From positions 434,001-498,000 of the forward strand of contig DAINXV010000001.1 of NCBI GenBank assembly GCA_036749735.1: a stretch of 64,000 nt of DNA, read 5' to 3'. Position 1 is the first letter of the stretch. The number at the start of each line of letters is the position of its first letter. Below, piece by piece: positions 34,007-42,485 of this stretch. Position numbers and translations under genes: made by a program. The notes below the pieces were generated by a model that was given only the letters and a program-made list of their open reading frames with translations, did not search any database and was not told the origin of the DNA. This stretch comes from Lawsonella sp012842085 (GTDB taxonomy: Bacteria; Actinomycetota; Actinomycetes; Mycobacteriales; Mycobacteriaceae).

Positions 34007-34858
34007 TTATCCTTCCGCGGGGACAATCAGTAGCCCCACATTGTCATGGCAGTAGGTGTCATCGGCTAATTGTGCCGTAACAAGCAGCCTGGTGTCACCC
34101 TCTTCCGGGGCAACATTCAAGTCATAATCCACCAACACCGCAGAGACGTTTTTTAATCCCGGTTCTGCTTCCAACACGCCACGAGCAGCCTCAATGACTG
34201 CCTCTTTGCCGAACCGGACATTATGTGCCCCGGCCACCAGGGCGGCGGAGAGCGCAAGGGCAGGCGCATAATGTTCATCCTGGTTGTGCTGGCTTAATGC
34301 CATCCCGTTACTGTCCCTTAACGTGTTGACCGCAGTGATGCTGGCCGGGATAGACAGGTCGCGGAAAGCATGGCGCAGCGCCACCAGCTGATGAAAATCC
34401 CGTTCCCCCACAAACACCCGATCCGGACGGGTGATCTGGGTGAGCGCCACCAGCCGGGTAATGGATTCCTCCAACCCTGGGGGTGGAACGAGTTCCTTGT
34501 TGGGAAAGTCGGTGCTGATGAGGGTGCGCATCCCCTGTGGGAAAAGATCAGCATAGTCGGGGGAAAAGTAGAGAGACACCGTCGGGTGCTGCATTTCTTT
34601 TAAGAAAGCAATGTCGGTGTCGCGGTGTTCCAGATGGCTATTGTCGGGGCTGACGGCAGCCACAACAACTACGCTTCCCGGTACCCGCGCCGCCATTTCA
34701 ATGACTCCCCGGTGCCCCGCGTGCAAGTGTCCGCGGGTGGGAACAAGTATTACGGTGCGGGCTGTTTTGTGGAGTGCACGCACCACCTGGGCGATGGTGT
34801 CGGGTTGGGTATGGCAGGTGACAGTGCCTGGATGGTATCCAGGATTTGGGGGCTGCAT
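34007..34858 (-). CDS. Pantothenate synthetase-like protein with altered active site
   Basis: This 283-aa protein aligns along the length of PanC and keeps the HIGH-type motif (HLHAGH). Several catalytic or substrate residues of M. tuberculosis PanC differ: PTMG is PTRG, the FVNPMQF pantoate loop reads AVSPDNSH, GEKDYQQ is GERDFHQ, and MSSRN is LSQHN. Loss of the Lys, of the loop Gln and of the Arg argues against normal pantoate-beta-alanine ligase activity. The position next to folK and DUF3180 matches Rv3602c. It may have a changed substrate or be a structural remnant. panD and coaX, its usual neighbours, are absent from the cluster. Confidence 0.7.
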   Translation of the reverse strand: MQPPNPGYHPGTVTCHTQPDTIAQVVRALHKTARTVILVPTRGHLHAGHRGVIEMAARVPGSVVVVAAVSPDNSHLEHRDTDIAFLKEMQHPTVSLYFSPDYADLFPQGMRTLISTDFPNKELVPPPGLEESITRLVALTQITRPDRVFVGERDFHQLVALRHAFRDLSIPASITAVNTLRDSNGMALSQHNQDEHYAPALALSAALVAGAHNVRFGKEAVIEAARGVLEAEPGLKNVSAVLVDYDLNVAPEEGDTRLLVTAQLADDTYCHDNVGLLIVPAEG

Positions 34859-34880
34859 AGGCGGTGAGGCTTTCTTCGGT

Positions 34881-36665
34881 TTAGCTGTTTTCTAGCCGTT
34901 TCATAATTTCAGCAAGGCTAAGTCCACTGGTGTGGGCGCCTTGGTTCGTGCTCTCGGAATCCGCCTCTGGTGCAGCCCGACGTCCTTCCGCGCTGCGGCG
35001 CGGTTGGTAGCCGGTGTCCGTGTCGCTGTCGGCACTGCGGTGGCGCCGTCCCACATATTCGGTGCTAGCGCTACTGTCGCTGCGGGGAGTGGTCTCCTTA
35101 GTGGGGCTGCTAATATCCGCCAAACCAGGGGAACTATAGGAGCTGGGGCTAAAGGGACTGTCGTCTCCCATGTCGGACCAGTCAATTTTTGGCGCGGAGG
35201 GAGCTTCAAAGTTGGTGGAGAAGTCCGGCCAGCCGTCTTTCTTGCGTTTGGCGGCGCGGCTGGAGCTCTCTTCCTTCTTACGGGGTGGTGCGGGAGCCTG
35301 AGCGGCCGGCGCGGCCGGTTCTTCTTCCCTCACGCGGCGTGGCTTGTAGCTGGTTTCGGTAGCGCTGCTGTCCCCGAAACTAAAGGTGGGTGTGTCCTCG
35401 GTGGAGCGGCGCACCCGACGCGGCACATAGTCATCATCCGCTGAGGACGAGGAAGCTGCACTGTCGGCGTAGCGGCGGCTGGTTGCGGCGGCAGCTCGGT
35501 AGGCTGCGGCCCGGCGTTCTTCTTCCGCCAAACGTTCCTCTTCGGCTTTCCGGCGAGCTGCTTCCTCTTCTTCTGCGCGGCGGGCGGCGTCAGCGGCAGC
35601 CTTGCGGCGTTGCTCTTCCTGACGTTTCTTCTCTTCGGCTTTCCGACGTTCCTCTGCTTTGCGGCGCTCTTCTTCAGCGCGGCGTTCCTGCTCGGCGCGG
35701 CGCTCGGCAGCAGCTTGCCGTTCTGCACGTTCGCGCTCGCGTTCTGCGGCAATCCGTTCTTGCTCCTTGCGGCGCTCCTCAGCTGCCCGTTCGCGTTCGC
35801 GGCGTTCCTCTTCGGCCTTACGGCGCTCCTCCGCGGCACGTTCTTCCGCAGCGCGCTCCTCTGCCGCTCGCTTTTCAGCCATTTCGCGGGCTTCCCGCTC
35901 GGCGGCTTCGCGTGCCTTAGCCAGGCGTTCCTGCTCAGCTTTCTCTTCTTGGAAGCGAGCCATTTCTTGCTGCGCGGTGCGCTGCTCACGTTCCTGCTCG
36001 AAACGTCGCACAGCTTCGGCATCTTCGTCCTGGGTTTCGTGCACAACCTCGGCTTCGGCGACATTGTCATCCATGCCGTAGCCATCCGGGTAGTCGCCCG
36101 GTGCCCCGTAGCCGTCACCGTACTGGCCGTAATCGCCATACGAATAGTCGCCGTAATCCCCGTAGCCGTCATAGTTGTCGTACGGGTAGAAGAAGTCGCC
36201 AGTGCCATCCCCAATGGCTAACTGTTCATCAAATTCGGGGCCAAACATTTGGCTGAGCTGGATACGCATAGCTGTAAGCTCGGTGCGCAACTGTTCCATC
36301 TCCAGGCGGGCGGCCTCTTCGATCTCGGCCCGGCGCTGGGATTCTTGCTCATCGTATTTGTCGATTTCGCGCTGCAATTGGCGTTGATAATCTTCCGCCA
36401 TGAGTCCCGCACGAACATTTACTTGGTTGGCGCGACGCTGGTAATACATCATCACGAAAGCGCCCAAAACTGCAGCCCAGAGTGCAACCACAACAGCAAT
36501 TCGGGCCCACATAGCGGAGGACGTCACCAGCATGGTGACGGTGGCGACAAGCGCCAAAACGACTAGCAGCACCACCGCCATGGTGGGCCACGTCGAATGT
36601 GAAGCAGAACGGCTATTGCGGGGTGCCGTCCTTTTTTCCGCATCGTTTGTATTTGGTGCACTCAT
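34881..36665 (-). CDS. Membrane-anchored coiled-coil protein (DUF6779 type)
   Basis: This 594-aa protein has two adjacent membrane helices at about residues 27-50 and 55-75, then a cytoplasmic helical segment (LMAEDYQRQLQREIDKYDEQ). A Gly/Tyr/Asp-rich low-complexity stretch follows (YGDYGDYSYGDYGQYGDGYG, about 163-195). Next come about 180 residues of Glu/Arg/Lys/Ala repeats (AEERRKAEEERRERE) that should form a long charged helix. The C-terminal 150 residues are Ser/Pro-rich and look disordered. The position between panC-like and DUF3180 genes matches Rv3604c. A link to envelope growth is plausible but unproven. A TATCCT box 7 nt before ATG suggests a leaderless message. Confidence 0.8.
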   Translation of the reverse strand: MSAPNTNDAEKRTAPRNSRSASHSTWPTMAVVLLVVLALVATVTMLVTSSAMWARIAVVVALWAAVLGAFVMMYYQRRANQVNVRAGLMAEDYQRQLQREIDKYDEQESQRRAEIEEAARLEMEQLRTELTAMRIQLSQMFGPEFDEQLAIGDGTGDFFYPYDNYDGYGDYGDYSYGDYGQYGDGYGAPGDYPDGYGMDDNVAEAEVVHETQDEDAEAVRRFEQEREQRTAQQEMARFQEEKAEQERLAKAREAAEREAREMAEKRAAEERAAEERAAEERRKAEEERRERERAAEERRKEQERIAAERERERAERQAAAERRAEQERRAEEERRKAEERRKAEEKKRQEEQRRKAAADAARRAEEEEAARRKAEEERLAEEERRAAAYRAAAATSRRYADSAASSSSADDDYVPRRVRRSTEDTPTFSFGDSSATETSYKPRRVREEEPAAPAAQAPAPPRKKEESSSRAAKRKKDGWPDFSTNFEAPSAPKIDWSDMGDDSPFSPSSYSSPGLADISSPTKETTPRSDSSASTEYVGRRHRSADSDTDTGYQPRRSAEGRRAAPEADSESTNQGAHTSGLSLAEIMKRLENS

Positions 36666-36672
36666 AGTTTTG

Positions 36673-36678
36673 AGGATA
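36673..36678 (-). promoter_or_regulatory. Putative -10 box of the leaderless DUF6779 gene
   Basis: On the minus strand TATCCT lies 7 nt before ATG 36665. No Shine-Dalgarno sequence is present. Confidence 0.4.
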
Positions 36679-36697
36679 CCTGGTTGAATAGCTCAAT

Positions 36698-37237
36698 TCA
36701 TGACGCCGTGGCTGCGCCGTTAACTTTCTCGCCTTCGATTCCGGAGGGAGGGACGCGACACGACCGTTCTAATACTAATCCGCCAATCGCCAAAAGGAGT
36801 CCTGTTACGGCAAACGCAATGACTCCCGGGGTGTCTGACTTGGCCGCCATCAACACATCTGCACGGGGCCACACGTACAGTCCCGAGCCGACCCCGACTC
36901 CCACAAACACTGCTCCCGCCCAGGCGGAGGCACGCCCCATGGCGAGGGCACGGGCGGCGTGCAGCGGGTGCAGTTGGTGACGGTCCTGCCCCAGCTTGTT
37001 GTCTTTAATGCTGCGGCGGATATACCAGGCCAGGACGAAGTCCACTACCGCCAAAATGAGGATCGGGAGGCTCACCGTAATGCTGAAGTCGGCCAGGCTG
37101 CTATAGAAAAATCGCACCAAAAGCCAGGTCAGCAGGGTGGCGACGGCGGCGCACACTACCAGACTGCTGATCGAGGTGAGGTGCATTCGGTTGTCGTCTT
37201 CGGGAGGCAGCTCAGGCTGTTCCTGGGGATCGGTCAC
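36698..37237 (-). CDS. DUF3180 family membrane protein
   Basis: This 179-aa protein has four predicted membrane helices (about 23-45, 53-70, 105-122 and 135-155) and the family blocks HLTSISSLVVCAAVATLLTW and LHAARALAMGRASAWAGA. Its function is unknown. It always sits beside folK in mycobacteria (Rv3605c) and corynebacteria. The GTG start overlaps the folK stop, and its AGGAGGT site lies inside the end of folK, so the two are translated together. Confidence 0.88.
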   Translation of the reverse strand: MTDPQEQPELPPEDDNRMHLTSISSLVVCAAVATLLTWLLVRFFYSSLADFSITVSLPILILAVVDFVLAWYIRRSIKDNKLGQDRHQLHPLHAARALAMGRASAWAGAVFVGVGVGSGLYVWPRADVLMAAKSDTPGVIAFAVTGLLLAIGGLVLERSCRVPPSGIEGEKVNGAATAS

Positions 37238-37764
37238 GGTGCACCTCCTAAAGGTTCATCTGGATTATCTAGTCTAACCCCTGCTCGCTGTGTCGCTGGC
37301 AGATCCTCGAGAGCTTGCTGAAACTCGGGGATGAGGGGGCTAGTGGGGGCGGCGTCGGTGAGCACCTGGAGGGCAGGAATCAGGACGAATGCGCGCTCCC
37401 GTGCCCGTGGGTGAGGGAGAGTGAGGTGCGGATCGTCCTGCACATAGGGGGTGCCGCTGTCGGTGTCCCAACAGGCGATAATGTCCACGTCGAGGGTGCG
37501 GGGACCCCATTTCTGGGTGCGTTCCCGGTGGGCTTTAGTTTCCGCGGTGTGGGCGCGTTGCAGCCAGGTGTCGGGGGTGGCTTCCGGATCCGTCACCAGC
37601 AGTGCAGTGTTGCGGAAATCCGGCTGGTTGGTGACTCCCCAGGGTGCGGTGCGGTAGATGGGTGAGGCAGCCACCGTCCAGGGCGCGAAAAACTGGTGGG
37701 CGGCTTGCAGTTGCGCATACGGATCCCCCAGGTTGCTGCCGAGGGAGAGAAGCGCGGTGGTCAT
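37234..37764 (-). CDS. folK: 6-hydroxymethyl-7,8-dihydropterin pyrophosphokinase
   Basis: This 176-aa HPPK activates hydroxymethyl-dihydropterin with ATP for folate synthesis. The family signatures LLSLGSNLGDPYAQL and the ATP/Mg motif GPRTLDVDIIACWD are intact, as is the LPHPRARERAFVL block. The product feeds FolP encoded in the same operon. The gene lies 4 bp after folB and overlaps DUF3180. Confidence 0.94.
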   Translation of the reverse strand: MTTALLSLGSNLGDPYAQLQAAHQFFAPWTVAASPIYRTAPWGVTNQPDFRNTALLVTDPEATPDTWLQRAHTAETKAHRERTQKWGPRTLDVDIIACWDTDSGTPYVQDDPHLTLPHPRARERAFVLIPALQVLTDAAPTSPLIPEFQQALEDLPATQRAGVRLDNPDEPLGGAP

Positions 37765-37768
37765 GCGG

Positions 37769-38170
37769 TTAGAGGTCTTCCCGGGTGCGACGGACGGTGA
37801 CGGCGACGTCGTCGAAGGGGACTGGGATGGGGGCGTGGGGTTTATGTACCGTCACCTCCACCTCTTGCATAAGCATGTGGGTTTCCAGCAGCTCCAGGGC
37901 AATGCGGTGGGCGACGGTTTCCAGGAGGTCAACGGAACGGCCTGTGAGGAAATTGTAGGCTTGGCGGCTGATCTCGGCGTAGTTGATGGTGTGGCGGAGG
38001 TCGTCGCTAGCCCCTGCCTCTCGGGTGTCCAGCCAGCAGCGCAGATCAATGGAGAACGCTTGGCCGTCCTTCTTTTCGAAATCTTCCACCCCGTGGTAGG
38101 CGTGGGCGGCAATGCCAGTTATCTGGATGCAGTCCAGGTGGCGGGGTGTGGGGGCAGTGGTGGACGACAT
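37769..38170 (-). CDS. folB: Dihydroneopterin aldolase
   Basis: This 133-aa enzyme splits dihydroneopterin to hydroxymethyl-dihydropterin and glycolaldehyde. GIAAHAYHGVEDFEKKDGQAFSIDL is the family opening, followed by the conserved NYAEI segment and the Lys of VHKPHAPIP. The frame is open to 38272, but ATG 38170 is used because AGGAG lies 8 nt before it and the extra sequence is a shadow of folP. It starts 5 bp after the folP stop. Confidence 0.93.
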   Translation of the reverse strand: MSSTTAPTPRHLDCIQITGIAAHAYHGVEDFEKKDGQAFSIDLRCWLDTREAGASDDLRHTINYAEISRQAYNFLTGRSVDLLETVAHRIALELLETHMLMQEVEVTVHKPHAPIPVPFDDVAVTVRRTREDL

Positions 38171-38175
38171 GGCGG

Positions 38176-39060
38176 TCACTCCTGACGGTAAGGGTTGCGC
38201 CCCAGTGTCCAGGCGCGGGCAACAGCAAGGGCGGAAACGGTGGAGGGGACGTCGTGGACCCGCACACACCAAGCATCGTTGAGGGCGGAAAGCAGGGAGA
38301 TGGCGGCGGTGGCACTGTCGCGCATGGTGGGGGCGGGTGGTTCATCCTGGTGTGCGGGGACCGCGTCGGCAAGCAGCTCCCCTAGGAAACGCTTGCGGCT
38401 GGCACCCACCAGAACTGGGTATCCGAGCTGGTTGAGGAGCGGGAGGTCACGCAGCAGCTCCCAATCCTGGTCGCGGGTTTTGGCGAAACCCAGGCCGGGG
38501 TCCAACACAATATTGTCTTCGTGGATGCCGGCGGTGAGGGCGTCGTCCACAAGGTTAGCCAGTTCGAAGCGCACCACTTTGGCGATATTGTCGCCCTGGT
38601 AGGTGGCGCCAGCAGCATCCCCGAAACGGTTGGTTTCCCAGTGCATAATGCAGTAGGGAAGCTCGGCGTCGGCCACCACTTTCCGCATATCCGGGTCGGC
38701 TTGCCCACCGGAAACATCGTTGATGAGGTCAGCGCCGGCGGCCGCAGCAGCAGCGGCAACGTTGGCACGCATGGTGTCAACACTGACCGAAATACCGGCT
38801 GCGTGCAGCTCTTTAACGATCGGAACAACCCGCTGCAGTTCCTCCTCCGCCGTCACCCGCTGCGCTCCGGGACGCGTGGATTCGCCACCAATGTCGATAA
38901 TGTCCGCACCTTGAGCCACCATGTCGTGGGCGTGCTGCAGGGCAGCGTCCATATTGTTCCAGCGGCCACCGTCGGAGAAAGAATCGGGCGTGATGTTGAG
39001 GATGCCCATCACTTGGCATTGTGAGGTGTCCAACTGAATGCGGGTGGTGGATGTCGTCAT
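38176..39060 (-). CDS. folP: Dihydropteroate synthase
   Basis: This 294-aa TIM-barrel enzyme joins p-aminobenzoate to the activated pterin and is the sulfonamide target. Signatures are GILNITPDSFSDGG, DIGGESTRPGA and the pterin-binding LDPGLGFAKT with GASRKRFLG. ATG 39060 is preferred over GTG 39069 because AGGAAG is then 8 nt upstream. It belongs to the folE-folP-folB-folK run. Confidence 0.95.
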   Translation of the reverse strand: MTTSTTRIQLDTSQCQVMGILNITPDSFSDGGRWNNMDAALQHAHDMVAQGADIIDIGGESTRPGAQRVTAEEELQRVVPIVKELHAAGISVSVDTMRANVAAAAAAAGADLINDVSGGQADPDMRKVVADAELPYCIMHWETNRFGDAAGATYQGDNIAKVVRFELANLVDDALTAGIHEDNIVLDPGLGFAKTRDQDWELLRDLPLLNQLGYPVLVGASRKRFLGELLADAVPAHQDEPPAPTMRDSATAAISLLSALNDAWCVRVHDVPSTVSALAVARAWTLGRNPYRQE

Positions 39061-39081
39061 AGCTGGCACTTCCTAAGGTCT

Positions 39082-39666
39082 CTACATGCGAGGATCACGA
39101 ATAAGAGAGATAGCTTCGGCACGGGCTTTCGCGTTGGAACGCAGATAGCCACGAATAGCGGAGGTGGTGGTGATGGAGCCGGGTTTGCGGATGCCGCGCA
39201 TCGACATGCACAGGTGCTCACATTCAATAACCACAATGGCACCGCGCGCGTTGAGGCGCTCCATGATGGAGTCGGCGACCTGGCCGGTGAGGCGCTCCTG
39301 CACCTGCGGGCGTTTTGCGTAAAGGTCCACTAGCCGGGCAAGTTTGGACAGCCCCGTGATGCGGCCATCCTCGTTGGGGATATATCCGATGTGGGCGACC
39401 CCGTGAAAAGGCAGCAAGTGGTGTTCGCACATGCTGTAGACCGGAATGTCGCGCACCAAAACCAGCTCATCGTAGCCTTCGGTGAAACTGGTGGCGAGCA
39501 CTTCAGAGGGATCTTCGTGGAGGCCACCAAAAATTTCGGTGTAGGCGCGGGCCACCCGGGTGGGAGTATCTTTCAAACCCTCCCGGTCGGGGTCTTCCCC
39601 AAGTCCGATGAGGAGTTCCCGGATCGCAGCCGTTACTCGATCGAAGTCGTATTCTCCGTATGCCAT
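39082..39666 (-). CDS. folE: GTP cyclohydrolase I
   Basis: This 194-aa zinc enzyme makes dihydroneopterin triphosphate from GTP, the first folate step. Zinc and catalytic motifs are visible: YSMCEHHLLPFHG and ECEHLCMSMRGIRKPGS (Cys, His, Cys ligands). The chosen ATG 39666 lies 7 bp after the ftsH stop. A longer frame to 39732 exists but would overlap ftsH and has no ribosome site. The whole folate branch except folC, folA and pab genes is present here. Confidence 0.94.
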   Translation of the reverse strand: MAYGEYDFDRVTAAIRELLIGLGEDPDREGLKDTPTRVARAYTEIFGGLHEDPSEVLATSFTEGYDELVLVRDIPVYSMCEHHLLPFHGVAHIGYIPNEDGRITGLSKLARLVDLYAKRPQVQERLTGQVADSIMERLNARGAIVVIECEHLCMSMRGIRKPGSITTTSAIRGYLRSNAKARAEAISLIRDPRM

Positions 39667-39673
39667 TTTGTTG

Positions 39674-41737
39674 CTACTTGTCCTCTGTGGTGGAGCTGTC
39701 GTCATCACTGTTGGGTGCGGCAGCGGGTTCATCCGCCGGGTCCTCGGCGGGGGTTTCTTTAGGCGGCCACTCTTCGCCCTGTTCGCGGGCCAACTCGCCC
39801 GGGGTTTTCACTGGCGGGATGGTGGATGGGATGCGCTCCCCAAAGTCATCAAATTCGGTGATGCGGGGGCGCTTGGCGACGCCTGCCAGGATCTTTTCCA
39901 GGTCGGGACGACGCAGCGTTTCCTTCTCCAAGAGTTCGAAAGCCAGCTTGTCTAAATACTCGCGGTACTGGTTGAGAGTGGCCCAAGCTTCAGTGTGGCA
40001 CACGTCAATAATGCGGTGGACTTCCTCATCAATGTCGCGGGCGACCTCGTGGGAGTAGTCCGCTTTGGAGCCGAGGGCACGTCCCAGGAACGGGTCGCCT
40101 TCCTCTTCCCCATATTTGACGGGACCGATCTTCTCGCTCATGCCCCATTCGCACACCATGGCGCGGGCAATCTTGGTGGCCTGCTCAATATCGTTGGAGG
40201 CACCAGTGGTGGGTTCCGCGAACACTAGTTCTTCGGCGGTACGACCACCCATGGCGAACACAATCTGGCCGAGCAGCTGGGTGCGGGTGCGCAGTCCAGA
40301 GTCGTCCTCCCCTGCCACCATGGAGAAACCGCCGGTGCGGCCACGGGGCAGGATGGTGACCTTGTAGACCGGATCCATTTGGGGCATTGCCCAGGCGCAG
40401 ATGGTGTGGCCCGCCTCGTGGTAGGCCGTCACCTTCTTTTCCTTCTCGGAAATAATCTTGCCTTTGCGGCGTGGACCGCCGATCACGCGGTCGGTGGCTT
40501 CCTCCAAGTTTTCGGGAGTGATGGCCTTCTGGTTTTGGCGGGCAGTAAGCAAGGCGGCCTCATTGAGCACGTTGGCGAGGTCCGCACCAGAGAAACCAAC
40601 GGTACGTTTGGCCAGTGCTTTCAGGTCGCAGTCCTTGGTGAAGGGTTTGCCTTTGGCGTGCACTTTCAGAATTTCGGCGCGTCCCTTGAGGTCGGGGTTG
40701 ACGACCGGAACCTGCCGGTCGAAGCGGCCCGGGCGCAGCAAGGCCGGGTCGAGCACGTCAACCCGGTTGGTGGCGGCCATCAAAATGACGTCTTGGCGAT
40801 CGTCGAAACCATCCATCTCCACCAGCAGCTGGTTGAGGGTCTGTTCGCGTTCGTCGTGTCCGCCACCGATACCAGCGCCACGCTGGCGGCCGACGGCATC
40901 AATCTCGTCGATGAAAATGATGGCGGGGCTGTTTTTCTTAGCCTGTTCAAACAGATCGCGCACGCGGGAGGCACCCACACCGGCGAACATTTCCACAAAG
41001 TCCGAACCGGAGATGGTGAAGAACGGTACTTCTGCTTCGCCTGCCACAGCACGCGCCAACAGGGTTTTACCGGTTCCGGGTGGCCCGTAGAGGAGGACAC
41101 CGCGGGGGATCTTGGCGCCCAGTTTTTCGTAGCGCTCCGGATGCTGCAGGAAGTCTTTAATTTCGCGGAGTTCCTCCACCGCCTCATCCTCACCGGCAAC
41201 ATCATCGAAGGTGGTCTTGGGGCGGTCCTTATTGATGCCGCTGGCAGTAGATTTGCCGAACGACATGGGTCCGCCTTTTTGCATGCGGGCAAAGAACCAG
41301 AAGAGGAGAGCAAGGAGCAGTAGGGTGGGCCCGATGTAGATGAGGGCCTGCATGAACCAGCTGGATTCGTGGACTTCGGTGTTGTAGTCCGCGTCTTTGG
41401 TGTCTTCCAGGAGGGCGAAGAGGTCGCGCGCAACACCCATCGGGTACTGGGCGGTGATGTGGACGGTCTTGTCGATGTCCTTTTCGTCGAGTCCCAGTTC
41501 TTTCAGGTTGGAGGGCGGTTCTTTAATGCCCTTCTTGAGGTCGAGTTTGAGAACCTGTTCGCGATCCTCGATCACTACCTTCTTGACGTTGCCTTTCTTT
41601 ATTTGGGCAATCGCGACGGAGGTATTGACGTTGCGGTAGTCTGTCTCTCCTTGTTTGCCGAAAAAGGACATGCCGACGAGCAACAATACGAGGAAGGCAA
41701 TAATGCCTATATTGCGAAATAGTTTCTTACGGTCCAT
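39674..41737 (-). CDS. ftsH: ATP-dependent zinc metalloprotease FtsH
   Basis: This 687-aa membrane protease has two membrane helices (about 8-25 and 110-130). The AAA+ domain carries GPPGTGKTLLARAVAGEA, FIDEIDAVGRQRGAG and the SRH arginines. The M41 protease domain has the HEAGH zinc motif and the distal Asp region. A Pro/Asp-rich acidic tail of about 50 residues ends the protein. It degrades misfolded membrane proteins. It heads the folate operon, the arrangement usual in the order. Confidence 0.96.
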   Translation of the reverse strand: MDRKKLFRNIGIIAFLVLLLVGMSFFGKQGETDYRNVNTSVAIAQIKKGNVKKVVIEDREQVLKLDLKKGIKEPPSNLKELGLDEKDIDKTVHITAQYPMGVARDLFALLEDTKDADYNTEVHESSWFMQALIYIGPTLLLLALLFWFFARMQKGGPMSFGKSTASGINKDRPKTTFDDVAGEDEAVEELREIKDFLQHPERYEKLGAKIPRGVLLYGPPGTGKTLLARAVAGEAEVPFFTISGSDFVEMFAGVGASRVRDLFEQAKKNSPAIIFIDEIDAVGRQRGAGIGGGHDEREQTLNQLLVEMDGFDDRQDVILMAATNRVDVLDPALLRPGRFDRQVPVVNPDLKGRAEILKVHAKGKPFTKDCDLKALAKRTVGFSGADLANVLNEAALLTARQNQKAITPENLEEATDRVIGGPRRKGKIISEKEKKVTAYHEAGHTICAWAMPQMDPVYKVTILPRGRTGGFSMVAGEDDSGLRTRTQLLGQIVFAMGGRTAEELVFAEPTTGASNDIEQATKIARAMVCEWGMSEKIGPVKYGEEEGDPFLGRALGSKADYSHEVARDIDEEVHRIIDVCHTEAWATLNQYREYLDKLAFELLEKETLRRPDLEKILAGVAKRPRITEFDDFGERIPSTIPPVKTPGELAREQGEEWPPKETPAEDPADEPAAAPNSDDDSSTTEDK

Positions 41738-41834
41738 GCTGTACGGGCGCTTTAGGGGGTGCGGCCCATCCCTTCTACGTACATAATACAGAGTGCTGAA
41801 ACTCTAGCATTACCACTGCTTAACGGGTTCTTTT

Positions 41835-42419
41835 TTAGTTTTTATTTTCGTAAATTGCGGGTTTCAGAAGACCAATATAGGGCAGGGTGCGGTAGGCCTC
41901 CGCATAGTCCAACCCGTAGCCCACGACAAACTCGTCGGGAATGTCGAAACCAACATCGGCGCATTCAATGTCGGCATTCATGGCTTTCGGTTTCCGCAGC
42001 AAGGTCACAACTTCCAGGCTGCGGGGGTTGCGGGCAGCCAGGTTGCGGATCAGCCAAGACAGGGTGAGTCCGGAGTCAATAATGTCCTCGACGATCACCA
42101 CATCGCGGCCAGCAATGTCCCGGTCCAGGTCTTTCAAGATACGAACCACACCCGAGGAGGTGGTGCCGGAGCCGTAGGAAGCCACCGCCATGAATTCCAT
42201 CTCGCAGGGGATATTGAGATGGCGGCAGAAGTCCGTCAGGAAAATGACGGCACCTTTCAGCACACACACCAAAATGAGGTCTTGGGGATCATCTTTGTGC
42301 CGCTCGGAGGTAGCTTCGGCCAGTTCACGGACGCGACTGCTGAGAGTCTCTTCGTCGATCAGAACACGGGCGATATCGGCGGCGCAGAAAGCGGGGGTAG
42401 TGGGCTGCACAGTAGTCAT
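41835..42419 (-). CDS. hpt: Hypoxanthine phosphoribosyltransferase
   Basis: This 194-aa purine salvage enzyme converts hypoxanthine or guanine to the nucleotide with PRPP. The PRPP loop VVIVEDIIDSGLTLSWL and the base-binding KAVI-like LKGAVIF and FVVGYGLDYAEAYRTLPYIG segments are present. AGGAAG precedes ATG. It follows tilS by 66 bp, as in other bacteria where tilS-hpt-ftsH is a common order. Confidence 0.94.
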   Translation of the reverse strand: MTTVQPTTPAFCAADIARVLIDEETLSSRVRELAEATSERHKDDPQDLILVCVLKGAVIFLTDFCRHLNIPCEMEFMAVASYGSGTTSSGVVRILKDLDRDIAGRDVVIVEDIIDSGLTLSWLIRNLAARNPRSLEVVTLLRKPKAMNADIECADVGFDIPDEFVVGYGLDYAEAYRTLPYIGLLKPAIYENKN

Positions 42420-42485
42420 CAGCTTCCTGGAAAAGAGAGGTTATCCGCGGGTGCGAGTACACATTTGAGAGTAGTCAACCACAAG

